From CAVTPD01 sp963736575 (GTDB taxonomy: Bacteria > Bacteroidota > Bacteroidia > Cytophagales > JAAEPT01): a stretch of 64,000 bases of DNA. The stretch is taken from the NCBI GenBank assembly GCA_963736575.1, contig CAVTPD010000003.1:1364001-1428000 (forward strand), written 5' to 3'. Positions 17,974-27,022 of this stretch are shown here, one piece after another; the first letter of the stretch is position 1; each line of letters opens with the position of its first letter. A model generated the notes under the pieces. The model did no database searches. It was not told where the DNA came from and worked only from the letters and a program-made list of their open reading frames with translations. The position numbers and the translations under genes were made by a program.

Positions 17974-20900
17974 ATGTTTCAAAAATTCATTCGTCGACCC
18001 GCACTGGCCATTGTAATTTCAGTTCTAATTGTTTTTGTAGGATTATTATCAATGGTTACGTTGCCTAAATCACAATTTCCATCCATTGCTCCGCCTATGG
18101 TAATCGTACGATTAGCTTTTCCGGGTGCAAGTGGAACAGTAGGGGTGAACTCATCCATTATACCTTTAGAACAAGCCATTAATGGTGTTCCAGGTATGAA
18201 ATATATGTTTTCTACCTCAGCCAGTTCTGGTGATGCCAATATTCAGGTAATCTTTAAATTAGGAACAGATCCAAATGCTGCTTTGGTTAATGTAACCAAT
18301 AGAGTTTTGGCTGTTAAAAACATGCTTCCAGAGCAGGTTCAGCTTGCTGGTGTGGTAGTTAGGCCTATTCAGCCTAGTATGTTAATGTATGTTAACCTGT
18401 TTAGTAAAGATACTGCTAATGCAGATATGAAGCATATCTTTAACTATGCGTACATTAAAATGTTGCCTGAAATACAACGTATTACAGGGGTTGCCCAAGC
18501 TCAAATTATAGGTAGTAGACAGTATGCCATGAAAGTTTGGTTAAATCCAGACAGAATGCGTGCCTATAAAGTTAATGCCGATGAAGTAATGTTGGCTTTG
18601 CATGAGCAAAGTATTATTGCTACACCAGGTAGGCTTGGCCGGGCAGATAGTAAACGTTCAGAAGCTATTGAGTATGTTATGACCTATACTGAAAGGTATA
18701 ACACACCAAAACAATACGAAGATGTAATTATTAGAGCAGAAGATAACGGTAAGCTTTTGCGATTAAAAGACATTGCTAAAGTAGAATTAGGTAGTTGGAG
18801 TTATGATATCTATTCTAAAAAAGACGATTACCCTTCTGCCGCTATTTTGCTAAATCAAACCTATGGTAGTAACGCCACGGAAGTAATTGAAGAAGTAAAA
18901 GCGAAATTAGAAGAACTAGAAAAAGATTTCCCTCCAGGGATGGAGTATGATATTGATTATGATGTTTCCAATTTCTTGGATGCCTCTATAGAAGAAGTAA
19001 TACATACGCTTAGAGATGCTTTCATCTTGGTGGCCTTGGTGGTTTTTCTCTTCTTAGGAGATTGGAGATCAACATTGATTCCAACATTAGCAGTGCCTGT
19101 ATCTTTGATTGGTGCTTTCTTTATGATTCAGGCATTTGGCCTTACCATAAACATGATTACCTTATTTGCTTTGGTTTTAGCCATTGGTATTGTGGTAGAT
19201 GATGCTATTGTAGTGGTAGAAGCCGTGCATGCTAAGTTAGAAGACTATCCTCATTTAACTGTTTTTCAGGCAGTAAAACAAGTTATTGGTGAAATTAGTG
19301 GAGCAATTATAGCCATTACCTTATTGATGACAGCGGTATTTGTCCCTGTTGCTTTTATGTCGGGTCCGGTTGGGATTTTCTACCGTCAGTTTTCTATTAC
19401 CATGGCGTCTGCAATTGTGATTTCTGGTGTAGTAGCACTTACTTTAACACCGGTATTGTGTGCTATGATTTTGAAAAAACATGATCACAATGAAAAGAAG
19501 AAAAGAAATCTTATCACTCGGTTTTTTGATTCCTTTAACCGTGGTTTTGATAAACTAACCGGTGGTTATACAAGAATATTAAGAGCTATAGTAAACCGTA
19601 GAGTGGTTACTTGGGGTATGTTGTTAATCTTTGCTTTTGGTATTTTCGAAATAAGTAAAAATGTTCCTTCTGGCTTTGTGCCTAACGAAGACCAAGGGAT
19701 GATTTATGCTATTCTTCAAACACCTCCGGGATCAACTTTAGAGCGTACTTATGATGTGAGTTGCCAATTGCAGAAAGCTGCCGAAACTATTGAAGGCGTT
19801 AAATCTGTATCGGCATTAGCGGGTTACGAGGTATTAACACAAGGGCGTGGTTCAAATTCTGGAACTTGTTTAATTAACTTAAAACCTTGGAGTGAACGAG
19901 AAAATTCTGCTACCGATGTTATACATGAATTGGAAGCAAAATGTGCAGATATACCAGGCGCTAAAATTGAATTTTTTGATCCGCCTGCAGTACCCGGTTA
20001 TGGTGCAGCTGGGGGTATAAACTTACAATTGTTAGATAAAAATACAGACATAGATTATGTACGTCTAAATGGTGTAACTGAAAAGTTCATGGACGAACTT
20101 GAGAAAAGAGAAGAACTAACTTCCTTGTTTACGTTCTACCGAACGGATTATCCTCAATACGAATTAGAGATTGATAATAAGATTGCCATGCAAAAAGGGG
20201 TTACTATAAGTAATGCCATGAATAACTTGAGTATTATGGTAGGTAGTGCTTTTGATCAAGGATTTATTCGATTCAATCGTTTCTTCTGGACGTTTGTGCA
20301 AGCAGATCCTGCATATAGAAAGTTGCCTTCAGATGTATTAAATACCATGTACGTAAAGAACGATAAAGGGGAAATGGTTCCTTATTCAGCGTTCTTAAAG
20401 ATGACTAAAGTACAGTCTATTTATGAAGTGAATAGATTTAATATGTACACCACGGCCTCCATTAGATGTTCTCCGGCAGTTGGTTACAGCAGTGGTGAAG
20501 CTATTGAAGCCATTACAGAAGTAGCTAAAAATACATTGCCTAGGGGTTATGATATTGACTGGGCCGCTTTAACTAAAGATGAGGTGATTAGATCTGAAGG
20601 GAATGAAACCATTTACATATTTATAATTGTATTGGTCTTTGTTTACTTAGTATTAGCAGCTCAATATGAGAGTTTTCTATTACCACTGGTTGTAGTTCTT
20701 TCATTGCCGGCGGGTATTTTCGGGGCGTTCTTCTTCTTAAAAATAATGGGGCTTGCTAATGATATTTATGCCCAAGTTGCCTTAATTATGTTGGTAGGGT
20801 TGTTAGGTAAAAACGCTGTGTTAATTGTTGAATTTGCGGTGCAAAAACAACATGAAGGACTTACTGTGTTTGAATCTGCCATTGAAGGTGCAAAAGCTCG

Positions 20901-21156
20901 TTTCCGTCCAATATTAATGACTTCGTTCGCTTTTATTGCTGGTCTAATACCTTTAGTAATTGCTCATGGTCCGGGCGCTGTTGCCAACCATACCATTGGT
21001 GGTAGTGCATTAGGCGGGATGCTTTTCGGAACCTTTTTCGGAGTGCTCTTAATTCCTGGATTATATTATGTTTTTGCTAAGATTTCTGAAGGGAAAACAT
21101 TAATAAGAGATGAAGATGAAACACCATTAACTGAAGAAAATGAACACCATGTTTAG
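17974..21156 (+). CDS. RND multidrug efflux permease (HAE1 family)
   Basis: Proton-driven inner-membrane pump of the AcrB type, 1060 residues with 12 predicted helices and two large periplasmic loops. The proton-relay aspartates are present in TM4 (IGIVVDDAIVVVE). The helix-end motif RPILMTSFAFIAGLIPL near the C-terminus is typical of HAE1 pumps, and the N-terminus MFQKFIRRPALAIVISV matches the family start. It overlaps the following outer-membrane factor by 17 bp. Substrate is unknown; drugs, bile-like amphiphiles or lipids are all possible. No dedicated TetR/MarR regulator is adjacent. Confidence 0.94.
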   Translation: MFQKFIRRPALAIVISVLIVFVGLLSMVTLPKSQFPSIAPPMVIVRLAFPGASGTVGVNSSIIPLEQAINGVPGMKYMFSTSASSGDANIQVIFKLGTDPNAALVNVTNRVLAVKNMLPEQVQLAGVVVRPIQPSMLMYVNLFSKDTANADMKHIFNYAYIKMLPEIQRITGVAQAQIIGSRQYAMKVWLNPDRMRAYKVNADEVMLALHEQSIIATPGRLGRADSKRSEAIEYVMTYTERYNTPKQYEDVIIRAEDNGKLLRLKDIAKVELGSWSYDIYSKKDDYPSAAILLNQTYGSNATEVIEEVKAKLEELEKDFPPGMEYDIDYDVSNFLDASIEEVIHTLRDAFILVALVVFLFLGDWRSTLIPTLAVPVSLIGAFFMIQAFGLTINMITLFALVLAIGIVVDDAIVVVEAVHAKLEDYPHLTVFQAVKQVIGEISGAIIAITLLMTAVFVPVAFMSGPVGIFYRQFSITMASAIVISGVVALTLTPVLCAMILKKHDHNEKKKRNLITRFFDSFNRGFDKLTGGYTRILRAIVNRRVVTWGMLLIFAFGIFEISKNVPSGFVPNEDQGMIYAILQTPPGSTLERTYDVSCQLQKAAETIEGVKSVSALAGYEVLTQGRGSNSGTCLINLKPWSERENSATDVIHELEAKCADIPGAKIEFFDPPAVPGYGAAGGINLQLLDKNTDIDYVRLNGVTEKFMDELEKREELTSLFTFYRTDYPQYELEIDNKIAMQKGVTISNAMNNLSIMVGSAFDQGFIRFNRFFWTFVQADPAYRKLPSDVLNTMYVKNDKGEMVPYSAFLKMTKVQSIYEVNRFNMYTTASIRCSPAVGYSSGEAIEAITEVAKNTLPRGYDIDWAALTKDEVIRSEGNETIYIFIIVLVFVYLVLAAQYESFLLPLVVVLSLPAGIFGAFFFLKIMGLANDIYAQVALIMLVGLLGKNAVLIVEFAVQKQHEGLTVFESAIEGAKARFRPILMTSFAFIAGLIPLVIAHGPGAVANHTIGGSALGGMLFGTFFGVLLIPGLYYVFAKISEGKTLIRDEDETPLTEENEHHV

Positions 21157-22588
21157 AGATAGAATATTTGCCTATATAATAGGTATAAGCTGTTTTTCTT
21201 TAATGTTTACGGCTTGTATACCTTCCTTAGTTGATAAAAAAGTCAACGATACGGTTTCCGAGAGCTATAATGACTCTACTTCTGTGGATTCGGTTAATTC
21301 GGCAGCATTAAATTGGAAGGAGTTCTTTAGCGACCCATACCTAGATGCGCTAATTGATACAGCATTGTTAAACAATCAGGAATTAAATATTATCCTGCAA
21401 AAAATTAACATTGCTCAGAATCAAATAAAAGCTAGAAAAGGAAATTACTTACCCTTTCTTAATATTGGCGCTCATGCGGGTTTAGAAAAGGTAGGTGCCT
21501 ATACTAGAGATGGTGCGGTAGATCAAAATCTAGATATAAAACCCGGGCAAGAAATTCCTGAGCCTTTGCCAAATTATATGTTATCGGCAAATGTATCATG
21601 GGAAGTAGATATCTGGAAGAGGTTGCGAAATTCTAAAAAAGCAGCCGTACATAAATACTTAGCTTCTATAGAAGGTAAAAATTTTATGGTTACTAATTTG
21701 GTATCCGACATAGCCAGTGCTTATTATGAATTAATGGCCTTAGATAATCAACTAGAGATTATTAAGCAGAATATTAAGATTCAGGAAAATGCGCTGAAAA
21801 TAGTGAATTTACAAAAAACAGCCGGTATGGTAACTGAACTTGCCGTACGAAGATTTCATGCTGAAGTAAATAAAAACAAAAGTCGCCAGTATTATATAGA
21901 GCAAGATATTGTTGAAACCCAGAATAGGATTAATTTCTTAATTGGTAGATATCCACAAGCTGTTGAACGGAGTTCAGAGAACTTTAGCCAAATGGAGCCT
22001 AATATTGTTTATACTGGAATTCCATCTCAGCTATTAGAAAACCGTACAGATATTAAACAAGCGGAACAAGATTTACAAGCAGCTAAGTTAGATGTGAAAG
22101 TCGCTAAAGCTAATTTCTACCCCACATTAAAGATTACCGGTGGTGTAGGCTACGAGGCATTTAATCCAAAGTTTTTGGTAAACACGCCCACTTCAATGCT
22201 GTATAATTTAGCGGGTGGCTTAGTAGCTCCGCTTGTGAATAGAAACTCTATTAAAGCAGAGTATTTAAGTGCGAACTCAAGGCAAATACAAGCAATTTAC
22301 GAATACGAGCGTACAATTCTTGAAGCGTACACAGAGGTAGTAAATAATCAAGCTAAGATTAATAACCTATCTACTAGTTTTGGCTACAAAGAAAATCAAG
22401 TAGAAGCCTTAAATAGGTCTATTAATATTTCATTAACGCTGTTTAACCAGGCTAGAGCAGATTATGTGGAAGTGTTGTTAACACAACGCGATGCATTAGA
22501 AGCAAAGATGGAATTGATTGAAACTAAAAAAGAACAAATGGATGCCATGGTCCAAATGTACCAAGTACTTGGTGGCGGTTGGCAATAA
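21140..22588 (+). CDS. Outer-membrane efflux duct lipoprotein (NodT/TolC family)
   Basis: Outer-membrane channel completing the tripartite pump. A lipoprotein signal (lipobox FTAC near residue 26) is followed by two repeated outer-membrane efflux domains rich in alpha-helical coiled coil, with the usual ...SWEVDIWKRLRNSKKAA landmark in the first repeat. The second start ATG (21149) is as likely as 21140. A strong bidirectional terminator lies 28 bp downstream, ending the operon. Confidence 0.92.
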   Translation: MNTMFRDRIFAYIIGISCFSLMFTACIPSLVDKKVNDTVSESYNDSTSVDSVNSAALNWKEFFSDPYLDALIDTALLNNQELNIILQKINIAQNQIKARKGNYLPFLNIGAHAGLEKVGAYTRDGAVDQNLDIKPGQEIPEPLPNYMLSANVSWEVDIWKRLRNSKKAAVHKYLASIEGKNFMVTNLVSDIASAYYELMALDNQLEIIKQNIKIQENALKIVNLQKTAGMVTELAVRRFHAEVNKNKSRQYYIEQDIVETQNRINFLIGRYPQAVERSSENFSQMEPNIVYTGIPSQLLENRTDIKQAEQDLQAAKLDVKVAKANFYPTLKITGGVGYEAFNPKFLVNTPTSMLYNLAGGLVAPLVNRNSIKAEYLSANSRQIQAIYEYERTILEAYTEVVNNQAKINNLSTSFGYKENQVEALNRSINISLTLFNQARADYVEVLLTQRDALEAKMELIETKKEQMDAMVQMYQVLGGGWQ

Positions 22589-22615
22589 GATTTGTTAATC
22601 CGTTATTTAAAAAGC

Positions 22616-22647
22616 AAAAAGCACTGTATGCAAATACAGTGCTTTTT
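22616..22647. terminator. Strong bidirectional terminator
   Basis: AAAAAGCACTGTAT (22616-22629) is the exact reverse complement of ATACAGTGCTTTTT (22634-22647), with a 4-nt loop and T/A runs on both strands. It separates the convergent efflux operon and Crp/Fnr gene. Confidence 0.85.
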
Positions 22648-22679
22648 TATTATTGTGTTATTTTTTAATAATGAAATGT

Positions 22680-23312
22680 TTACCCCAACAAACTAATCTG
22701 GTTTCTGCCTAATTTAATTTCGCCAAGTTGTTCTAACTTTTTTAATAATCTAGAAATTACTTCACGGCTAGAATTAAGCTCTTTAGCAATGTCTTGATGG
22801 GTTATGGTTAAGGTATTCGTTTCTAAAACACGGGCTTTGTCTTTCAGGTATTTAAGAAGGCGCTCATCCATTTTTTTAAAAGCAATGGAATCAATGGTCT
22901 TTAAAAGTTCGTCAAACCGATCTGCATAAGTTTCCGTAATAAAATTTTTCCAGCTTTTGTATTTAAACACCCACTCGTCAGAATATTGAACAGGAATCAT
23001 AATCATTTCAGCATCTTCTTCTACAACCGCTCTAATATTGCTTTTTTCTTGTTTCATGCAACAGGTTAAGGCCATTGCGCAGGTTTTTCCAGCTTCTAAA
23101 TAATACAAAAGAATTTCATTGCCGTTCTCGTCTTCCCGCATAATCTTTAAAGAACCAGAGATTAACAAAGGGAAAGACTTTATGTATTTACCAATATCCA
23201 TTAACGTACTTCCTGCCGGAGCTTTTTGGGATTGCCCAAAGGTCTCAATCTCTTCTAGAAGAGCCGGCTCATAGAGATTTGGGAAGTGTTTGTGAATGTC
23301 TTCTTTATTCAT
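22680..23312 (-). CDS. Crp/Fnr family transcriptional regulator
   Basis: A cyclic-nucleotide-binding-like sensor fold (about 1-135) followed by a Crp-type winged helix-turn-helix (about 165-210), 210 residues. The recognition helix reads SSREVISRLLKKLE; Arg183, Glu184 and Arg188 match the Arg-Glu-x3-Arg set with which E. coli Crp reads TGTGA. Three cysteines, Cys78, Cys84 and Cys85, lie together in the sensor domain and the basic cyclic-AMP pocket is not evident. A redox, persulfide or metal signal is therefore conceivable (inference). TGTGA-type sites occur upstream of the rhodanese cluster and several stress genes in this window. It is divergent from the DUF3347 lipoprotein gene. Confidence 0.9.
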   Translation of the reverse strand: MNKEDIHKHFPNLYEPALLEEIETFGQSQKAPAGSTLMDIGKYIKSFPLLISGSLKIMREDENGNEILLYYLEAGKTCAMALTCCMKQEKSNIRAVVEEDAEMIMIPVQYSDEWVFKYKSWKNFITETYADRFDELLKTIDSIAFKKMDERLLKYLKDKARVLETNTLTITHQDIAKELNSSREVISRLLKKLEQLGEIKLGRNQISLLG

Positions 23313-23403
23313 GCCGTAATAAATTCCTTTTGTTTAATTTTACCTACAAATTAGTTTTTAATAAGTATTTTAAGTTTACTTAACACACTACTATTTAAAT
23401 AAT

Positions 23404-23973
23404 ATGAAAAAAATATACTTGCTATTGCTTTTAGCCTTTGCCATTTCTTGTACAGAAAACACTATTCATGAAAGTACAGAAGAACAAACGGATACTACTG
23501 TTATTGAAACGGAAGATATAGATTTACCCGAAATTAAAACCAGTACCGTTGACTCTTCTTTTTTAGGCTTGCTTAAGCCAAACGAGAGCACGGCTATTTT
23601 AACAGCATACTACCAGATGAAAGATGATTTAATTGCTTCGGATGCTGAAAAAGTAAAAACTTCGGCTGCTAATTTGGTAGAAGCGTACCCCGATTCTATA
23701 CCGCAATTAGACAGCGTAATTATTTTGACAACGCTAATAAGAGAATCGGCAGATTTGGATGTACAGAGAAGAGTTTTTAAATCCCTTTCTGAGAATTTGT
23801 ATCCCATTTTGGTAGCAAATAAAGATACAACAGCTAAAACCATGTTTTTACAATATTGCCCAATGGCACTAGAATACGAAGGCGGCGAATGGATTAGTAA
23901 TTCTGAAGAAGTAATAAACCCCTATTTTGGTGACGAAATGTTACACTGTGGAAGTGTGCATGAGAAATTTTAG
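23404..23973 (+). CDS. DUF3347-like lipoprotein
   Basis: A 189-residue lipoprotein (lipobox AISC, Cys16) with an acidic Thr/Glu linker and a helical domain. The C-terminus has the family hallmark: YCPMALEYEGGEWISNSEE then NPYFGDEMLHCGSV, with Cys, Met and His residues suited to binding a soft metal. DUF3347 domains are found in periplasmic copper/heavy-metal systems, often with CusB-like proteins, so metal handling is plausible. It is transcribed divergently from the Crp/Fnr gene and followed by a terminator-like stem. Confidence 0.75.
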   Translation: MKKIYLLLLLAFAISCTENTIHESTEEQTDTTVIETEDIDLPEIKTSTVDSSFLGLLKPNESTAILTAYYQMKDDLIASDAEKVKTSAANLVEAYPDSIPQLDSVIILTTLIRESADLDVQRRVFKSLSENLYPILVANKDTTAKTMFLQYCPMALEYEGGEWISNSEEVINPYFGDEMLHCGSVHEKF

Positions 23974-23986
23974 TTGAGTTAAATTT

Positions 23987-24023
23987 TTGGCAAGCTTTTT
24001 ATCCTAATTACAGGGCTTGCCAA
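23987..24023. terminator. Terminator-like stem after DUF3347 gene
   Basis: TTGGCAAGC (23987-23995) pairs perfectly with GCTTGCCAA (24015-24023), followed by TTTT. The loop is 19 nt. Confidence 0.5.
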
Positions 24024-24082
24024 TTTTCCGCTTTTTTTAGCAAAGGATTTTTGAGTAGGTTTTTAATTGTTTTATAAGTTAT

Positions 24083-25414
24083 ATGCAGAAACTTAGCGCA
24101 CTGTTTTTGTTTATGTTTTTAGGGTTTTTTGGCTATGGTCAAAAGGAAGATCAATCCCAAAACATGTTTGACCTTACTTTAGAGCAATTGCTCAACATAA
24201 AAGTAGAGGAGAGCTCTTTTCAACTATACGGGTATATAAATTCTAATGTAGAAAAGGTTAATGGTTTTCCTATGCGAGATTCACTTGGTGTAATGCATCA
24301 AGAAAGCGTTCCGCTTACATGGTCTCCGGTTAAGAATTTTCATATATATGGTAGCCAGCAATTAAGCCCTAAAATAAGAGTGTTTTTTAATTTGGCATAT
24401 AATGGAGACGAAGATGAATCTATTGAGATAAGAAATGCTTACGGTGATTTTAAGCTGAACAAACTTTTTCAGATAAGGGTTGGTAAAATTTATAGACGTT
24501 TTTGTTTATATAATGAAAAACTAGACCAAATACCTACGTTTATTGGTATTGAACCCCCTGAGATTTTTGATAGAGATCACTTATTTGTTACTAGAACAAC
24601 CGCCTTTATGTTGCATGGCGAATTAGAAAAGTTAAAGGGTGCTTTCATGTATTCTCTTACCTTAGATAATGGAGAAGGTGGCCCAAATATAAATGCTGTT
24701 CCTTTAGGTTGGGATTTAAGATACCGTTCAACAGAATATAAATTAATTATTGGTAGTTCTGGTTACACTTCTGGTGGTAATGCTTCTTCTACTATTGAGT
24801 TTGGTGCAGGCTCCCCTAAAGGAGCTGTGTTGCCATGGGTAGATAAAGATGATTTTCAGGTTTACAGTTTGTTTTTAGAAAAAACGTTTGGTGATTTCCT
24901 TGTACAATCTTCTTATACCATTAGCCCACATAACATTGAAAGAAATCAAGAAAATGTACTTACGTTGGTTAAAGATGCTAGAATTAATAAAATACAACGG
25001 GAACGTTTTTTAGGAGCAAATGCTTCAAAAACAAATGCTAATTTAACAGCACAAGATGTAGTTGTTAATACAAGCTATCTGTCAAAATCTTTTTATGTAC
25101 GAATGGGTTATGTATTACGTACTAAAATAGGCCAAGTAGTGCCGTATTTATTAATAGACTATATGCATAATCCAGAAACCATACAAAACAAACAATATGG
25201 TGGTGATAACGAAGCCGGATTAGCCGATAACGGAGAATTTATAAAACCATCTTTAGGCTTGGCGTATAGGCCACAGCCCGAAGTAGCTATTAAATTTGAT
25301 GCTAGTTTTCATTCTCAAACTATAGACGGGCTTAGAGTTAACTATCCCGAATTTCGTTTGGATTTCTCTTTCGCTTTTGATGCTATTAAGGCTATTAAAA
25401 AGGTAGATAATTAA
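24083..25414 (+). CDS. Outer-membrane beta-barrel protein, porin-like
   Basis: A 443-residue exported protein with a signal peptide ending near FFGYGQ. Its body has alternating beta strands (QLYGYINSNVEKV, RVFFNLAYNGDED, FQIRVGKIYRRF) and ends with RLDFSFAFDAI, as expected for an outer-membrane porin. The early motif FDLTLEQLLNIKV resembles the segment found before the plug of some TonB-dependent receptors, yet no plug or full receptor barrel follows. Substrate unknown. The neighbouring DUF3347 gene and Crp/Fnr gene suggest a metal- or redox-related context, but nothing in the protein proves it. Confidence 0.65.
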   Translation: MQKLSALFLFMFLGFFGYGQKEDQSQNMFDLTLEQLLNIKVEESSFQLYGYINSNVEKVNGFPMRDSLGVMHQESVPLTWSPVKNFHIYGSQQLSPKIRVFFNLAYNGDEDESIEIRNAYGDFKLNKLFQIRVGKIYRRFCLYNEKLDQIPTFIGIEPPEIFDRDHLFVTRTTAFMLHGELEKLKGAFMYSLTLDNGEGGPNINAVPLGWDLRYRSTEYKLIIGSSGYTSGGNASSTIEFGAGSPKGAVLPWVDKDDFQVYSLFLEKTFGDFLVQSSYTISPHNIERNQENVLTLVKDARINKIQRERFLGANASKTNANLTAQDVVVNTSYLSKSFYVRMGYVLRTKIGQVVPYLLIDYMHNPETIQNKQYGGDNEAGLADNGEFIKPSLGLAYRPQPEVAIKFDASFHSQTIDGLRVNYPEFRLDFSFAFDAIKAIKKVDN

Positions 25415-25417
25415 CTA

Positions 25418-25897
25418 TTAAACTTCTTTAGCTTTTTCTTCTAACTTAATTTTTTTCTTTTCTAGCCGATCGGTTTTGGAATTAATTTTGTCTATTTTTT
25501 TCTTTATAGATTCTGCGTTATCGATTTCTTTATCTAGTTTCCTTTGTTCTTTTGCTAGTTTTTTAGCGCTTTTAGCGGCATCGTGGGCCGATTTCTCGGC
25601 TTTTTTTAAGCTTTTTTCATCGTTATAATCTGCTTTGTTAGCTAGGTTTTTTTGCTTATAGGTATCGTCAATAGCTTCCTTTTGTAGTTCTTTCTTTTCT
25701 CCTTGAAGTTCTACTATTTCTTTGTTTTGTTCTTTCAACTCTTCAATAAGAGCCTCTTTATCGTCTTTTAAATCGCTTATTTTTTCCTGTATGCGCTCAG
25801 TTTTTTTCTTAAGGGCATCAGTTTTGGTGTTTTCTTGGGCATTTACCAAAAGAGCAGAAGCGAAGAATAGTGAAATTGTGAAGATTGCGTTTTTCAT
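25418..25897 (-). CDS. Exported coiled-coil protein of unknown function
   Basis: A 159-residue protein with a clear signal peptide (about 1-20, cut at VNAQEN). The mature part is almost entirely Lys/Glu/Asp and reads as continuous charged helix with heptad-like spacing (KKKTERIQEKISDLKDD, IDNAESIKKKIDKINSK), so a periplasmic coiled coil is likely. Low-complexity composition hinders any family assignment. It converges on the porin gene with a 3-bp gap. Confidence 0.6.
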   Translation of the reverse strand: MKNAIFTISLFFASALLVNAQENTKTDALKKKTERIQEKISDLKDDKEALIEELKEQNKEIVELQGEKKELQKEAIDDTYKQKNLANKADYNDEKSLKKAEKSAHDAAKSAKKLAKEQRKLDKEIDNAESIKKKIDKINSKTDRLEKKKIKLEEKAKEV

Positions 25898-26049
25898 TTT
25901 TCTATGGTTAGTTTTTTTATTTATATCTCAATATGATAGCGTGATAGGATAACGTTTTCTACCGCTTAGGGTTCAGTCTTTTAATCTTCATAATTAAATA
26001 CAAGGTGAATAGTTCTTGTCTAATAGATTGATAATTAATATAATGCATA

Positions 26050-26205
26050 ATGAAAATTAAAAAGGCATTATTTCTTATAGGACTATTACTTGCTTTTTTA
26101 TGTGTTGAGTCCTGCAGTTCAAAATCTCAATGCAATAATTCTAGCAAACGCAAATACAATAAGAAAATGAAGAAGTTAAGATCCAATCCAGGTTTTAATA
26201 TGTAA
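26050..26205 (+). CDS. Small lipoprotein, 51 residues
   Basis: Begins MKIKKALFLIGLLLAF and has a lipobox at VESC (Cys20). The mature part is only about 31 residues, rich in Lys/Asn/Ser, ending RSNPGFNM. The basic tail with NPGF suggests a conserved tiny lipoprotein of Bacteroidota; function unknown. A 10-bp terminator stem begins inside its stop codon, which supports a real short transcript. Confidence 0.65.
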   Translation: MKIKKALFLIGLLLAFLCVESCSSKSQCNNSSKRKYNKKMKKLRSNPGFNM

Positions 26206-26229
26206 GAGCTTGAAGTTTTTCAAGCTCTT
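26204..26229 (+). terminator. Terminator after small lipoprotein gene
   Basis: AAGAGCTTGA (26204-26213) pairs perfectly with TCAAGCTCTT (26220-26229) around a 6-nt loop, followed by an AT-rich tail. It could also serve the convergent small gene at 26237. Confidence 0.7.
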
Positions 26230-26236
26230 AAGTATT

Positions 26237-26416
26237 TTAATCGGGTTTGCTTTTAACTCTGAAAGGCAAAAATTTAAAATTCTGAGAACACCACTTTAAT
26301 AATTCTTCTTTCTCAGTTTCGTTTTCTAGGAAGTTTAGTGATTTTTTTAACTCTTTTTCAAATAGAAACGGATCAAAACTCACCCTGTCAAGAATTGTTT
26401 TAGAATACTTCAACAT
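26237..26416 (-). CDS. Small conserved-looking protein, 59 residues
   Basis: ATG at 26416 gives a 59-residue protein starting MLKYSKTILDRVSFDPFLF and ending RVKSKPD. It is amphipathic and predominantly helical with a Trp-Cys (KWCSQNF) near the end. No signal peptide. It looks like the small, sequence-conserved proteins often seen in Flavobacteriia, but I cannot name a family. It converges on the lipoprotein terminator. Confidence 0.55.
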   Translation of the reverse strand: MLKYSKTILDRVSFDPFLFEKELKKSLNFLENETEKEELLKWCSQNFKFLPFRVKSKPD

Positions 26417-26514
26417 AAGTTTTATAGGTTAATAAATGAAACTGTAAAATGTCTATCCAACAAAATGCCAAACTATTCAGACTGAAAAAATGACAGTTCT
26501 TAAAGCTGTGTAAC

Positions 26515-26784
26515 CTAAAATGCCACCCTTTTCATAAGGTTATCAAAATTATAATAATCTAGTATTAGGTATTCAATAATAGTTCTGCCAATAGATATAG
26601 CAATGGTTATGGCAGATAGAAAACTTATGTTAAAATTATGAATTAGCTTTTGGAATAAATTTCTAGATGAATCACCGTAATAATCGTAATGATATTTGTT
26701 AATCATGCTATATCTGTGAAGGCCTCTAAAAAAACTTAACATTAAAATATTAACTAGAAATAATTCTATTGCAAATAATAGCAT
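26515..26784 (-). CDS. Hypothetical small membrane protein
   Basis: An 89-residue product with two predicted membrane segments, about 2-19 (FAIELFLVNILMLSFF) and about 55-75 (LSAITIAISIGRTIIEYLI), joined by a Tyr/Asn-rich loop. Function unknown. It lies just downstream of two other small minus-strand genes and may share their transcript (28 bp gap to 26813). Confidence 0.5.
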   Translation of the reverse strand: MLLFAIELFLVNILMLSFFRGLHRYSMINKYHYDYYGDSSRNLFQKLIHNFNISFLSAITIAISIGRTIIEYLILDYYNFDNLMKRVAF

Positions 26785-26812
26785 ACGTTACGGGTGTATA
26801 GTGTTAATGGGC

Positions 26813-27022
26813 TTAAGCAGTTTGGTGTTTTTGCTCCCTTTCACTAAATAATTCGCCTTCAAAATAGACTTGTTCTTTCAGGTCTGTATTAGAAGCAACT
26901 CTACAGTAATATATCCTTTGCAGGTATCTTCTAATAATTAGCTTTACCGTAGGGTGTTTTTTTGCAAATACGGTATCGCCTTCTTCGTAAATGTTAGCTG
27001 CTCTAAACTTCTTAAACGTCAT
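26813..27022 (-). CDS. Small basic protein of unknown function, 69 residues
   Basis: Begins MTFKKFRAANIYEEGDTVFAKK and is rich in Lys/Arg, with a compact pattern (beta strands VKLIIRRYLQRIYYCRVAS) suggesting a small SH3-like or Tudor-like fold (weak inference). Its start overlaps the 3' end of the 38-residue gene by 11 bp in another frame, so the two are translationally coupled. No export signal. Confidence 0.55.
   Translation of the reverse strand: MTFKKFRAANIYEEGDTVFAKKHPTVKLIIRRYLQRIYYCRVASNTDLKEQVYFEGELFSEREQKHQTA

Noticed and set aside
16849..22588. A specific antibiotic resistance role for the RND operon
   Set aside because: The proteins are clear RND components, but nothing in the sequence gives the substrate.
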